A stretch of 64,000 nt of DNA from Blastomussa wellsi (lineage: Eukaryota; Cnidaria; Anthozoa; Scleractinia; Plerogyridae): the NCBI GenBank assembly GCA_947652115.1, contig OX393568.1, positions 13,589,717-13,653,716 on the forward strand. Reading direction: 5' to 3'. Below, one piece after another: positions 1 to 13,600 of the stretch. The translations under genes were made by a program, and so were the position numbers. The notes below the pieces were generated by a model, which saw only the letters and a program-made list of their open reading frames with translations, was not told the origin of the DNA and did no database searches. The stretch's first letter is position 1, and each line of letters opens with the position of its first letter.

Positions 1-210
1 TTTTTATTCTTTATGTAAAACTGGTCATTTCGAAACTAGCTCAAACTTTCTCAGAATGAAATGTGCGTCAGAGGTGAATACGAGTCATGTTATCATGGTT
101 AATACTCAGGTTCCCGAAATTTTTGTATGGTAGTTGACACTTCTTCTAAGCTAAAGTAGCTTTCATATTAAATCATTATTGCCTGATGTATTTTACCGTG
201 TTTAAATAAA

Positions 211-233
211 GATGATGATGATGATGATGATGA
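211..233. repeat. (GAT)n microsatellite
   Basis: About 7.5 units of GAT in the region upstream of the liprin-beta start codon. Confidence 0.9.
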
Positions 234-354
234 TTTATATTTTGTTTGCGGAATTTCCGGCATTTTGCATCCACCCAGTTCAGGCGATGTGCAGTAAGTT
301 CTTTTCCGGCATGAAGACGAGGCAAGTATTAGCGGAAGCCACAGATTTTTCAAG

Positions 355-920
355 ATGGCTGCAGTTGCGAGCGATGCGGCGACGATGTTAGCAGAAGCCC
401 TGCAGCAAATGGACGGGCTTATCTCTGATGACCAACTTATTATGGAAAGTTTAAAAAGTCAGCCTTTTGCTTGTTCAAGTAAAGAGAAAGTTCTCTCTTT
501 GGTGGAAGAGCTAAGAGGGCAACTTGAAGAGATGTCTCGCGATACCAAGCTGACGATAGAGATTCCTAGTTCAACTATCAACTTTCTCATTGGCTGGTTG
601 TATTCTCTACAGAATGTAACTACTGATCTTCTATCAGTGGACTTACTTTTGTTCTTTCTTGCGGGTTTTAAGCTAAGTGGTGATGTTCTGTCCTTTAGGT
701 AACATCCAAAAGTGATCAGCAAAAAGGCGAACAGCTGACGAACTGTGAAAAGCATCTGTTGCAAATCAGCAGATTAGAAGACGAAAAAGAATCATTGATC
801 TTGCAAGTTAGTGTGCTGACTGATCAGGTGGAAGCCCAGGGAGAAAAAATTAGGGATCTGGAGTTTACAAAAGAGGAAATGCAGATAAAACTGGAAGAGG
901 CCGAGCAATTTCTAGAGAGT
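355..920 (+). CDS. Liprin-beta exons 1-2: N-terminus and start of coiled coil
   Basis: Exon 1 (355-615) opens with MAAVASDAATMLAEALQQMD, the family's N-terminal helix, then a VEELRGQLEEM segment and an IPSSTINFLIGWL segment like the liprin IPDSTAETLVEWL. Exon 2 (699-920) holds the most conserved stretch of liprin-betas, ending in charged heptads (EEMQIKLEEAEQFLES). Both introns are phase 0, and the donors are GTAACT and GTGAGT. Intron 1 is only 83 bp. The reading frame also runs on past the exon 1 donor as far as 702, but that extension does not resemble the family. Confidence 0.93.
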
Positions 921-3900
921 GTGAGTAGACATGTATTTCTGTATTCCATGTGAGTTGCCGCCGTAAGCGTTGAATATTTTCCTTCTTTTTTTTCAGCCTT
1001 TATTTGCACAACTGCTTAAGTTGTGCATACAGATGCAGTGGTCTTTAATTTATTATGAAGCTTATTACTGTTAACAGTTGCTTTGTTTTCATTGTCCCGT
1101 TGCAGCCAGACAAACATTTGGCACTCATTCTCAATCAAATTCTGATCGTTTGATTGGTTTGGGCTGGTTTCGATAATCGAATGTGATTAAACTTATCCAT
1201 ACGTTTTGGCAATGAAATCAATCAAAAATTTTACTTGCCCGTTAAAAAAATGGTAACAGAACAACATGTATTTTGAAAAGCTAACTTTGATTCAGTTTTC
1301 CATGTGATCGGTTTTTGAGGTTTATGAAACAATATAATTACTAGACCTTTCATAATTAACCGTGAGCATTGTCAGATCCTATTCGAATCGTACGGCACTG
1401 GAATAGTCTACCGGGTTCTGTTGTTGAGGCTGGGAGCCTGAGTCGTTAGAGTGCGCTGAAACGCTTTCTAAATATCGTTTAACTGTTCGTCTTGTCCATC
1501 CCATTGTTCTTATTGGTCATCAGTTATCTAATTTTACCTCTTGTAAATAGTTCTTTAAGGATTTCTATTCTTGGTTTTATCATGACGTCATAAAATTTTA
1601 AAAACAAAATTTGCTGGGCCTGCTTAATTTTTATTGTCACCACGTGAATGAAATCCTAAAAATATATCTATTCACAAGTTTCCAGCTAGATAGTGTCCTT
1701 TGTGTTTGAAATACAGCATGTTGAATTTTCAAGATTTCCGCTGTACGTGACTTCACGATGGCGCCGTGACAAAGCTGTCGTGCTCTAAGAAAAGGTCTTT
1801 TTGCAAAATTTTTGCAGTTTAAACAGTTCAAGTAAAGATGTGTATGTGTATGACTAGATCGTGAGGAAGGAGCAGTCGCTTTCATAGCAAAAGTCAGCGC
1901 CAGATGCTTTCTTTGATTTCCGGCCGCCATGTTGGTGCCCATCAAGCTGGGCACCAACATGGCGTTTCCATACCGAGCTCTATAAATTTGCGAGAAATTC
2001 TTCGGCGAATAACTCACGAATGGTGTACCGCACAGACCTGAGACTTGGAAATGCTGTTTACCTATTAATATTTTATAACATTTGAATTTATCAGATTTTT
2101 TTATTGCAATTGGTTTCGACTTTATTTTTTGATGGTGTGACAGTGAAAACCACCTATTGTATATAGTTTATATCTGTTTTTATCTTATTTTGGGGAAACA
2201 ACATAGGGTCAACCCACAGTTTTCCTTTTCAAGATGTTTTGAAATTTTTAGTTCCTTCATTTTGAATAAGTATGTTATGTTATGTTGTTACTCTCTATCC
2301 AGCTCCCAGTGTACCCCTCCCCCCCCCAGGGCCACAATTTCTATTTTTATTGGTGAAACGAGGAGTTATATTTCACATACATTATGCAAATTGCCAACTT
2401 GACCAATGAGCGTTCATGATCAGATTCATGATGGGGCTATGTCATCAGTATGGAATTTTTGGTGGTAAATCGCAGACGTCCGTCTTGCGAAACGCCTCTC
2501 AGGCCGGGAGCAAGGACGATGGCTATATTCGCAGGCTAAGATCAAGCCCTCTGTTTCCTTCTTTAATTGAAAAACCATTCTTGAGGACACTGTGGAAAAA
2601 CGAATGAATGACTGAAAATGTGATAGAACATTTTTGCAATTGTTAAATTATGAAATCCCTGAATGCTATTTTAAGGTCAAGATTTATAGTAAAGGTAGAT
2701 TGTTTCATGTTTTTTTCACCTCTCAGTTTCCACCATAATTTTCCTTCCACTTTGTGTTACAAGCATCATCGCATGTTTGGGCTAAAATTATATCATCAAT
2801 AGATCACAACCTCCCTTGCTGATTGTTACGTCTCAAGAAATCGTGACATCAGGCAAATGCATGGTGTGCTTTACCACGGTGGCTACCTGGGCTATCTCCA
2901 GGCCTCTTTATTGTGACAGTGGAAATTGCCATGGATCCTGAATTGTTTTTTATTTTTTTAGGAGATAATGAAGACAACAGATTTATTAAATGAGAAGCTA
3001 GAGCTAGTGACAGAAATTTCATCTCTAAAAATTGCTCTCGACAAGTCATTAGGGTCTGATTTAACTGGATGCAAGGTAATGGTGTGTAGATAGGTCACGA
3101 CATGTGGGCTTATTTGAAGCGTGGGTTAAAATATCATTATTATTTACACATTCCCACCAAGTGGTCATTGCACTGTAACTTTCCAGAAATATTTTGATAT
3201 AAATTATTATTACCACTGAGAGATAAACAAACCACATCAAACGCTTGTGGTGATTTTTGATCTTTACGAGATCGTTGAACAAAGCAGTAAAATTGGTGCA
3301 TGTGGCAGGAAAATAGGATATGCAAATGAAGCAAACTCAGTGGGGGTGGAGAGGGGAGAAGGAGAGAGACTCTGGAAATGAGATTGGATGTCACTGTTAT
3401 GTTGGACATCTAGAAATAGTTTCCATAGCAAAATATTTCATGGGAATGGGTAAACTAATCATAAGGAGTATTAAATTCACATGATGCTGCCTTTTAAAAA
3501 TGCATAGCCATGCACCCATCTTAAATTATAGGAAAATCATGAAGTTCTTTTAGCTGAAAAAGAGATGGAAATTGAAATGTTGAAAGACCACATTGAAGTT
3601 CTTCTGGATGAACAGGAAATGGCTAACAGGTCACACCAGACAGAAGGTAAGCATGAGTTATTAACAATAACCATTAAATTTATTTGATTATTGTTTAATG
3701 TATGTAAACTTGTGGAAATGGTCATTGCAGTGATTTTGCATTATTTTAAGCTACTGGAATTTATAGAACTCTGAAAAAATCCAGGGCTTCTATGAGAATT
3801 GAACCTGTTGCCTGTGCTGTGCTCTGCCAACTAATCTGTGAAGCCACAAATTGGGTGCATTTAGGTTAATAAAGCTTATATTTTCCTGTGAGATGAGTGA

Positions 3901-6900
3901 AATCTTGTAAAGTAAATGTGATTCATTTGAGAACTGTAGATGTTGATGTAAGTGGAAATGAGCCATTGATTAGCCACTTGGCTCATATGCAGACTTACCA
4001 TGTTTATTGTGCTTATATTATGGCTTATGTTCAACAGCCAGTGAACCAATCAGTATTCTGAAAATATATTACACAGTACCTAATTTATCACTGGAAACAA
4101 GACAGAGCTTCCAACTCTCATTAATGATCATGCAGCTGTTTTTACTACAGTACTTTTAAATGAAGAAATTGTTTGGTAGTGAAGGATTCTGTCCCCAGAG
4201 AGTTAGGTTCACGCATTCTATACAAGTTCTCCTGTGTATGCTGTAATGCTTTCTATATCAGTGAAACATCTTGTCAGTTTTCTACACACATCTCCTGTGT
4301 ATGCTGTAATGCTTTCTATATCAGTGAAACATCTTGTCAGTTTTCTACACACATTCATGAACATCTATCTTCTCACAAATCCTCTCACATTTTCAAACAT
4401 GTATAAAGCTCGGAAACTTGCAATTCACCTTGTTCCACAGATTGCTTTGAAATCCTTGATTCTGCCTCCACAAAAAGTCACCTTAACTCAAGGAAGCTAT
4501 GTAATTATTAACTGGGAAAAGTCCACTTTAAAGCACAAGTCAATCATGGCAATTTAACACTTGTGCTTTAGGCACAGTTATTTACACCTTGTCTTTATTA
4601 TTAATTATCTTTCTTGTATAAAATCATAGTTAATTGTGTATGCTCTTTCAGGTTTTTATAAAAATAATAAATCAATTTAAAGGGTTTTCCAAATACTCTT
4701 TGTAAGTGACGAAGATTCACATCAAAACATGTTTTAGAGATTAAGAGTATTGTGATCTTTCTAAAATTGCAATTTGTCTGCTGCTTTCTCAACTTAAAAG
4801 CTAGCTTCATTCGCCAAGTCATTCTTCATGTTCAGGGCAGCGAAACATCTGGCCGAAACATGGCTATTTCTCATGTCATGTAATAGCAAATAGCTGCACT
4901 ACCCGTTTTACGGACGCTAATTTTTTCTAACACCTCTGCCAGATCTTGTAACGGATGTAAATTTTGTATTAATGCTCTGATGCTAACGGCTAACGGAAAG
5001 AGAACTTTGGCTAACGGGTAAACTCTTCGTTCTAACGCTATGACATTTAAAGTTAACGGTTATGTTAATGCCTCTAACCTTTTGGAGAAAACTTTCTAAC
5101 AGACAACTAATGGATGCTTAACGGTTTTGCCTGTTTAACAGATAAACGTTAAGGTACGTTTTCCTGTGCACGGTCACTGGTACTGTATGAACAAAAAATA
5201 TCTCACCCAGTTTGTATCAGAAATGTTTGATTCTTTTGCATCATGACTCTAGTAGGTACGTTATGCAATATGAGAGTAACAATTATGTTACCATGGCAAC
5301 ATGCTGGGTCCCAGACCTCCCAAAGTTCAAGGCTATTCTGGCCATATTTGGTAGTCCATTTTTGATATCTCTCAGTGACTCAGATCCAGATCTGCATGAT
5401 CTCACAAGCATATCTATGTGTTGGGTAGGTTCTTTAGCCTGGTTTAATTTTTGTGGGATAAAAATCACTAAAATATTGAAAACAGGTTTCAAGAGACTGG
5501 AAAGAGTGTGGAAAGAGGGAGTGAAAAGAGTGTGTTGCCATGGAACAGGATTTAATTATAACTGTGCATATCTTACCAATTTTTTAAACTTACTTATCTC
5601 AAGAACTACTACGGATATTTAAAAATGGCATATTTAATTTTACATGAAGCACTGCATGATTCCCATAAAAAAATCAAAGGCTCTTAGAGCCACCTCATGG
5701 TATGGTGGAATGCAGAGATGAATTGGTTAAAAGCGATTTTTAAGGGAAGAGACGTATCAAATGGTTCCTTTGTAAAAAGAGGTGCAACCTCCACTTCTGT
5801 CTGCCGGAAGTAACACTTTGTTCTACATGTTATGAAAAAGGTTTACAAGCATTGTAAAGTCGATAGCTAGTGTAAAAAGCTTTATAGAAGAACAGAAAAA
5901 AATTTGAATTCAACACATTTCATGAATACCTCCATGTTCATGGTTATAATCACTACAAACGCGTTTCGTTACATTCGCATGGGCACAATTCGCGCACCAA
6001 ATAATTGACTTCATGAAACCAATTAACCCTGACGGACACATTGTAACTTCAAACCTGCAAGTTGTATTTAAATGCAGTATGATGGAACCAAGGAAACCTT
6101 GCCTATGGTGGCCGACTGTTCTCACAGAAAAATTGGGCCAAATTCTTAAAATATCCGAAGAAAAAGCGAAGGAAAAAACACTTTTTCGTTGAATAATTTT
6201 TTTTCTGAAAAATAAAAAAGTATATAAAAAAATAAAAGGGATATACTACAAATTTTTTAAAATAAATTTAATTTTGGTTTAAAAAAAATTAAGAGACATG
6301 TTTCGGAAATGAAAAAACAAAAATAAACTAGAGTATATTTACAAAAAATAAGTAAATAAAATAAACACAAAGAATAAAATCAGAGTTTTGATTTCAATAC
6401 CAAATACATTTGAATTTCAAAAACGCTGTGAGAACGACCGGCCGATCGTTCTCATACAAAATTGTAATTGAAAACGAAATGTTTGATGACGGCCGAGTGT
6501 TCTCATAGCCCGCTATATCCATGATCAGCGGTTTTCTAATCAAAGATGGCGGAAAGGTCGATCCGAAGCAGTGACACACGAAGCAGATCTACGCTATGTT
6601 ATGAAAAGTGTCAGACGAAAGGAGATTCTGGACTTCAATTGTTCGTCGGGATTTTCTTGAACATGCTTAGAGTTTGGGAACTTTGAGCAGAAGACTGGTT
6701 CAAAAAGGCCTACCAGTGCAGTAAGACACGACTAAGAGGGTCTTCAAATTCTGCTTTGTGTGGTGTTGTCAAACCAAGTTTACCGGGGGTGGAGGGGTGC
6801 TCCCATATGAACAAAGGCGTACGAGGCATCTGGGGGGCTGCAGCGCTCCCCAGTTTCAAAAATTTTCGACATTTTTGGGGCAAAACGCGTAAAATAGACC

Positions 6901-9900
6901 AATTCCAATATATTAAAATTCTAATATGGCGCCGAGGCTTAGGGGAATAAAACAAAAGAAATTATTTATTCATCCCTAAGCCTCGATGCAAAATCTTTTG
7001 TTTTATTCCCCTGAGTCTCGGTGACATGTTAGCGTCGCGCAGGCTTGTCAACAGTTTTACACTGTCACGTTGCCTGAACAAAACCATGTATTGGCAAACG
7101 TAACACGCAACATAGTCAACAGACTTGCGCGTGAAAATTTGCAGCTTAATCGTGTGGTGCTAGAATGTCACATTGACGAATAAAGGAGATAGAAACCTAA
7201 ACACTGAGCTCAAGAGAAAAAAGCTCGTCCGAGTTGATGCAAGAAACAACCTTGGTGACAGACTTCAAGAAGTAAAGCTACAGCAGTATTTGGTTTAGTT
7301 GGACAAAGATAATTATCGTATCCGTGATAAGACGCAACAATGAAACAGCCAGGCCCGGCCCCACAATGTAGAATGCAAGTAAGATAAATCTCACGGTAAA
7401 TCTCACACTTTGTCTTTCTACAGCAAATTTAGAGAGCTAAAAGAAAGTCTTGCATTACATATGATCCAAAATAAACTACATGTAACAGCAAATGATAAAT
7501 TATAGAGGTGTCAGACTCTACACGAAAGCGTCAGATAACAACGGAAATCATGCAGCCCTATGACCTCTTAACATTTTCTGTACAACGCTAAAACGGATCT
7601 ATTCTTATTCATAGTCCTCCTCATGACACAGAATTATTGCCCTTAAGAAACAAGTGCGAAGCAAGAAAACGGTCGAAAGATCGAAATCGAAAAGGGAACG
7701 GCAAATCAGTACAAATGTCATGGCACGTAGGAGTCGCGCAGGCTTGTCAACATTTTTACACTTTCCACTTCTTCGATCGATATCACCGAAAACTCCTAGC
7801 CTTCTGCTCAAAGTTCCAAAACTCCAAGCATATTCAGGAAAATCCCGACAAACAGATGAAGTCCAGAATCTCCTTTCGTCTGACATTTTTCATAACATAG
7901 CGTAGATTAGCCTCCTACGCAGACGTTCTTTAGGCTCGTCGCGCATTCCTCCCCAACGCGACGAGCCTAAAGAACGTCTGCGTAGGAGGCTAAGCGTAGA
8001 TCTGCTTCGTGTGTCACTGCTTCGGATCGACCTTTCCGCCATCTTTGATTAGAAAACCGCTGATCATGGATATAGCGGGCTATGAGAACACTCGGCCGTC
8101 ATCAAACATTTCGTTTTCAATTACAATTTTGTATGAGAACGATCGGCCGGTCGTTCTCACAGCGTTTTTGAAATTCAAATGTATTTGGTATTGAAATCAA
8201 AACTCTGATTTTTTTCTTTGTGTTTTTTTTTTTATTTACTTATTTTTTGTAAATATACTCTAGTTTATTTTTGTTTTTTCATTTCCGAAACATGTTTCTT
8301 AATTTTTTTCTTTTTTTTTTAAACCAAAATTAAATTTATTTTAAAAAATTTGTAGTATATCCCTTTTATTTTTTTATATATTTTTTTATTTTTCAGAAAA
8401 AAAAATTATTCAACGAAAAAGTGTTTTTTTCTTCGCTTTTTCTTCAAATATTTAAGAATTTGGCCCAATTTTTCTGTGAGAACAGTCGGCCACCATACTT
8501 GCCTTTACTTCCACATTGTAAAGCGTACATTCCATATTATTTTACAGCATAAATTTCTTGCTGCGGCTAAATGCATATGCATACCTATCCTCATCACTTG
8601 AAAACGTAAACATTTCCAACGTTCCATTATTGTCCCATTTACTGTATTGATGCTCGTTTCTCTGCACTAGTCAGAGTATTTCTTAAAATACTTTCTTTCC
8701 GTTAGTACATATATTGGTGCATTTTGATGAAACATGGTAAGAAAATCAGTCTTGCATCCTTCATTTTTAATTTTACATGGAGCACTTGTATGATTACCAT
8801 AATAATCACTGGCTATCTGGGCTGGCTATTTTTAAACCTCATTCTGAAGTCCAGTTAGCTTGTGAAGTCCCCTACATGTGTATCTGGCCTGGGAAGGCTT
8901 TGTTTCATGTTTTCAAGATGGCTGAATGAAGTAAGCAATACTTTGAAGACATTGAACACTCTTCTGTCCAGCGTTTCAAGTCCTTAGTGTTGAGATCCCT
9001 TTTATTTTAAAAACATTTTTGAAAATCTCTCTATTTGGGAACCAAATCTCAAGATTGTAATGGGTAAGTTTTTGAGACCTCAAGATTTGGTTGTTTTAGA
9101 TGTTTAAAGGTTTAACAAGAAAAATCTCTCCAATAGAGAGCCGGTGCTTTTTACCGAAACTTAGTGCAAACTCAGTCATGCTTTATTGGAAATCCATGAA
9201 CCTGATTGGTTGCTCAATTGCCTTCTATTTAACAATTAGACTATGAGCTAAAGTTAAAGAAACAGTCTGGTGATTGGTTAAAATTTGAAACTCGCCCCAG
9301 TTCCTTGCATTACTCTGAAATGGCCAGTGGGAGGTTGTTTATATGCCACTGGGACCGTGAGCGAGTGTCTTATGGGAGGTTCAACTGTCTTATTGTTATT
9401 TATTTTCATGGGAAGTTATTTTGTGAAAATGGATGAGGCAAAATAAGGAGCAATAAGGTCACAGTATATTATTTTTATATTATCTTCTTAGGTCAACCAC
9501 CATCAGCATTAAAATCTCAGCTCAGAGAAAAAGGTATGGCATTGTTGCAGTCTTCAAACATACATATTGTTGAACAACTTTGAGCAAGTGAGATGGTAAA
9601 TGTCTTGTAGAGGAACAGAGACCCATTTCCCCCCAAATAATATTTTGCTATGTAGACTTAGCAATGTCCATGTGATGTTATGTGTCCTTTAGATTGTTTA
9701 CAAACAGAGATTATTAGAGTAATGGCCCTCCTATAGCTGCAACTTCAAACTTGACTTGCTGTGAGAAAAAAAGGAAAGTGAATGATAGATACAAGCTCAC
9801 GAGTATTATCATTTTTTATTTTTTCTTATTTTAATTAATAGATCTTGTAAATTTTTGTTTGCAAATTTCATGTAAACACTAACTAACTAATAGTGGTGGG

Positions 9901-10575
9901 AATCGGTTGAGATTTCACAATTGATCATCGGAAATAATCGGATTGCCCCAACCGATCGATCATCGATTATAATCGGAAAAATCACGTTTTCCTTTGTTTT
10001 GGACCCTTCCTTCACTTGATAAAAACCAAAATATTCCCACACTTTTGACCTGGTGTTTCCATGATAACAACAGATCTCCAACTCGGCCATTTCAGCCGCC
10101 ATGTTGGACTCGTCAGCAACATGTAAGCAAGGCAGGTCTGAGAGAGGACCCTGGGAATTAATTTGAAGAGACATGTTACTCACGAAAAGTGAGCTTGTAA
10201 TTTATGTTTTGGTTCAGTTGTTTGCGAAATACAAAGCAGCTTAGCATGCCACATCTTTCAAATAAGCATTGTGTATTTGAAGTGACAACGACGCAGCGTG
10301 TAGGGTACGCACAGGTAAACACATTCAATCTTAGATTATATCTGTTCTTAGTAGGAACTCAACTGTGTTCTATTGGAAATCCTTGAATCTGATTGGTTCT
10401 CCGACTGTTTTCTATTCACCGATAGAAATCGATCGCGCACGGGTTGCTCTTTGAAGGCAAGGTTTTTCTTGATTTTTGGCTTAAAAATACATAAACTGTT
10501 AGCTTTTGGGATGCAATCCTTCAGAGTTTCTACTAATTAAAACAATATTATAGACTACTCGCCCTCGTTTTCTAT

Positions 10576-10611
<36 letters not shown>

Positions 10612-13600
10612 TCGCTAATAGAAAACTCAGGCTCGTAGTCTAATTGTTAATTATGACTTAGAAGTTAGGAGTCCACGAAAAAAGACAACTAACACCAAGA
10701 TATTAAACGTACATTTTAATGCTTTTATTTGTCCCAATAAATTTTAATTTTTCCACGACAATCGATTATGAAAAAAGCATAACTGATTGTCGTGTTGCTT
10801 GAACTTTGCGATCAACTTTCGATTATAATCAATCATCGTCCCACTACTTTTAACTAAGGGGGTGATTACATGGAGAATTTCAGCCAGGGCTGAAATTTCA
10901 GCCTAATGGGGCGGGCTGAAATATTATTGCAATGACATGACATTTCAACCCGGGCTGAAATATAAGCCATAGAAAACAACCTCACTGCTCGTGTTCACGT
11001 TGCTGTTTTCAGCCCGGGCTAGCATTCCATTTTGATTACATGGATTTTTTGCAAATTTTTCAGCCCTGGCTTAAATCCAGCCCAGGGCTAAACCTTCTCC
11101 ATGTAATTCGTCGTTTTCATTTCAAGAGGATTTCTTTCAGAACACGGGCTGAAATTCGCCATGTAATCACCCCCTAAGGCTTTTTCTTTAAGTATTGTAC
11201 ATTTATAACAGAAGAGTAGCCTTAGAATGGGAATAAAGTTTCCCCTGTTACTGTCCCTGACCATCATTCAGCTTTTTCATTTTATTATTTTTAGTTATTG
11301 TGCATGTGTATAATATAGAAAAATCATTAATGGGACACTGTGTGCTTACCATGTAGCCAAAAATCAGAAAATTTTGGTTTAAAGTCAAATGGAAACTTAG
11401 GGTCATTATCTTCCGGAAAGTCTGTTTGTAAAAATATGGACAACCACCAGAGGTAGTCCTCTTGTTCTGTTTGGAATGGAATGTCAGAAATTTCCTTACC
11501 ATTTATAATTTAAAACAAATCTTCCATTTCCAGGCCCTATTTTAATGGGCAAGTGGAACTGAATGGAACATCTTGTAGCTACCTGGCAATGGAGATTGAT
11601 CTGCTTCATTTCAATCCATTTGCAAAGAAGACCAAAGTTGGAGAAAAGCGCAAATTTTCCTGTGAATTGTCATTTCCGTCTACAATCTATTTACATTCCA
11701 ATGCATCCACATGTAGTTACGATATAATGTGATAGATTAATGGCAGGTTAATTACAAGGGGCTAGAATGGCAGCTTCAATTGTTTGTCAGCAGACTCTCC
11801 CCTCTCCCTTCCCCTCTCTCACCTTCATTCTGTCATCTTTCTCCCTACATTTTCTTCGCCACATCCTCGCCAGAGTCTGTTCTCAGGCGACAAAGCTACT
11901 GATGTTATCACAATGATTAATATTCTTAACTCCTTTTCAATAGCTTCAGAGGTGAACCACCTAAAGATGGAAGTTGAAGCCTTAACAACAGCCTGCAAGG
12001 AAAAAGACCAACAACTGCAAGAAGTTCAACAGTCTCTCTCAAAATTCAAGCGTGTAAGTACAGCTACTTTAGGGTGCATATTATTTGCAAGATTGTTACT
12101 GCAGATGTAGCTTTTTAGTACACCCTATTAGTGTATGCTTCTGCAAAGTACTGCTAGACAGTCTAACTATTAATTAAACTTCAACTTACTAAAATAATAA
12201 CTTTTTGGTTCCTCTAAACTTACATGGAGCCTACCTTAGCCCATTGATGGCAGAAGAATTTTAAATGGAGAAAAACGTTTTTACAGTGCCACTCTGGTCA
12301 AATATTTGCACCTTGCTTTTTCAGGGAATCTTGCAGTACTCTATGAAAGATTAAAATGCCGTTTTCCATTATCTACAAGTAGTTCCTGAGATTTTTAAGT
12401 TTAAACACTTGGCAATTAAAAATATGCAAATTAGGAGATTGATGATGCCATCTACTCAATCCCTATTTTATATCAAATAAATTAATAGGCCTAGTTTGGA
12501 CAGTTTTCTTCAGAGACGATTGCATGCATGTTTTCAAAGACTTGATGTGCCTTCTGACTCAGTCATGCAATGAGTGATGTACAGTTTTCGTAACTTCTGA
12601 ATGCTGTAAAAAGTCAGCATTTGGTAAAAAGGAGAAACAAATTTTTAAGTGTTATTTGTTTTGAATTGGTGCAAAGATATGTGAGCACAAGCAAATGAGC
12701 ACCCACTAAAACTGTGTGAGCATTTTGAGCCAAAGCCTAATTTTGCAAATGCTGCAAAAGTTTGAGGGACTTTAATACGTTACATAATGGCGCGTTACTG
12801 TACATGTATGTTTGAATGAAGAGAGCAAAGATTTGTAAGGTCACTTAAGGTATCAACATACCTTAACAGGTTTTTGTGGCGAAGCTTTAAAAATAACCCC
12901 CCAAAAAGTATACATTTTCCGAAAGCTTAATAAATCAGGAATTCGATTACACCTCTCTCTTTTTCTGGGAGGTGTGGAGGCCTAAAGGTTAGTGTGCTGG
13001 ACTCTGGATCATGCCTCGGCTGGGACACTGCATTGTGTTCTTGGGAAAGACACTTTACTCTCACAGTGCCTCTCTTCACCACCCAGGTGTAAAAATGGGT
13101 ACCCGGCATATTTACTGCTGGGGGGTAGCTCTGTGATGGACTAACATCCCGTCCAGGGGGGAGTAGAAATACATCCAGTCACTACATGCTAAGGAAACCG
13201 GGATAAGCTTCAGTGGTATGAGCCACCAGGCTTGATGCCGACTTATTATTTCAGCAAAACTTGAGCTCAGTCGGTTGAAATGTGGCTGTAAAAGAACTTA
13301 AAATGTGTGTGCATTTGGCAATTTTTTCACATTACAGTCGAAAAAGATATAATTTTCTGTTTTGGTTGTTTTAAGCACTTGATGACACATCGGCTTACTG
13401 TTGCTATGGGGTTGATGATGTTCTACAATTTGACAGACGTACAAACAATCCAAAAATCGTGGATTGATGGTGGAGACGGAAGGCAGTGAGTTTCTCGCAC
13501 TCAGAGTATTGCGCTGACAAGTTTACAGTTACTGCCATTGATTTTCTAATCTTTATAAAGCACCCACACTAGAAACATCACTATTGCAGCAGAAAATTAT

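Noticed and set aside
459..764. Antisense 101-codon frame over liprin exon 1
   Set aside because: Shadow of the real coding exon on the plus strand.
5212..5622. 137-codon frame in liprin intron 4
   Set aside because: No domain, no coding-like conservation; the frame is open by chance in low-stop sequence.
6394..8194. Identical 61-codon frames on opposite strands (6394-6579 and 8009-8194)
   Set aside because: Explained by the inverted arms of the foldback element; no domain.
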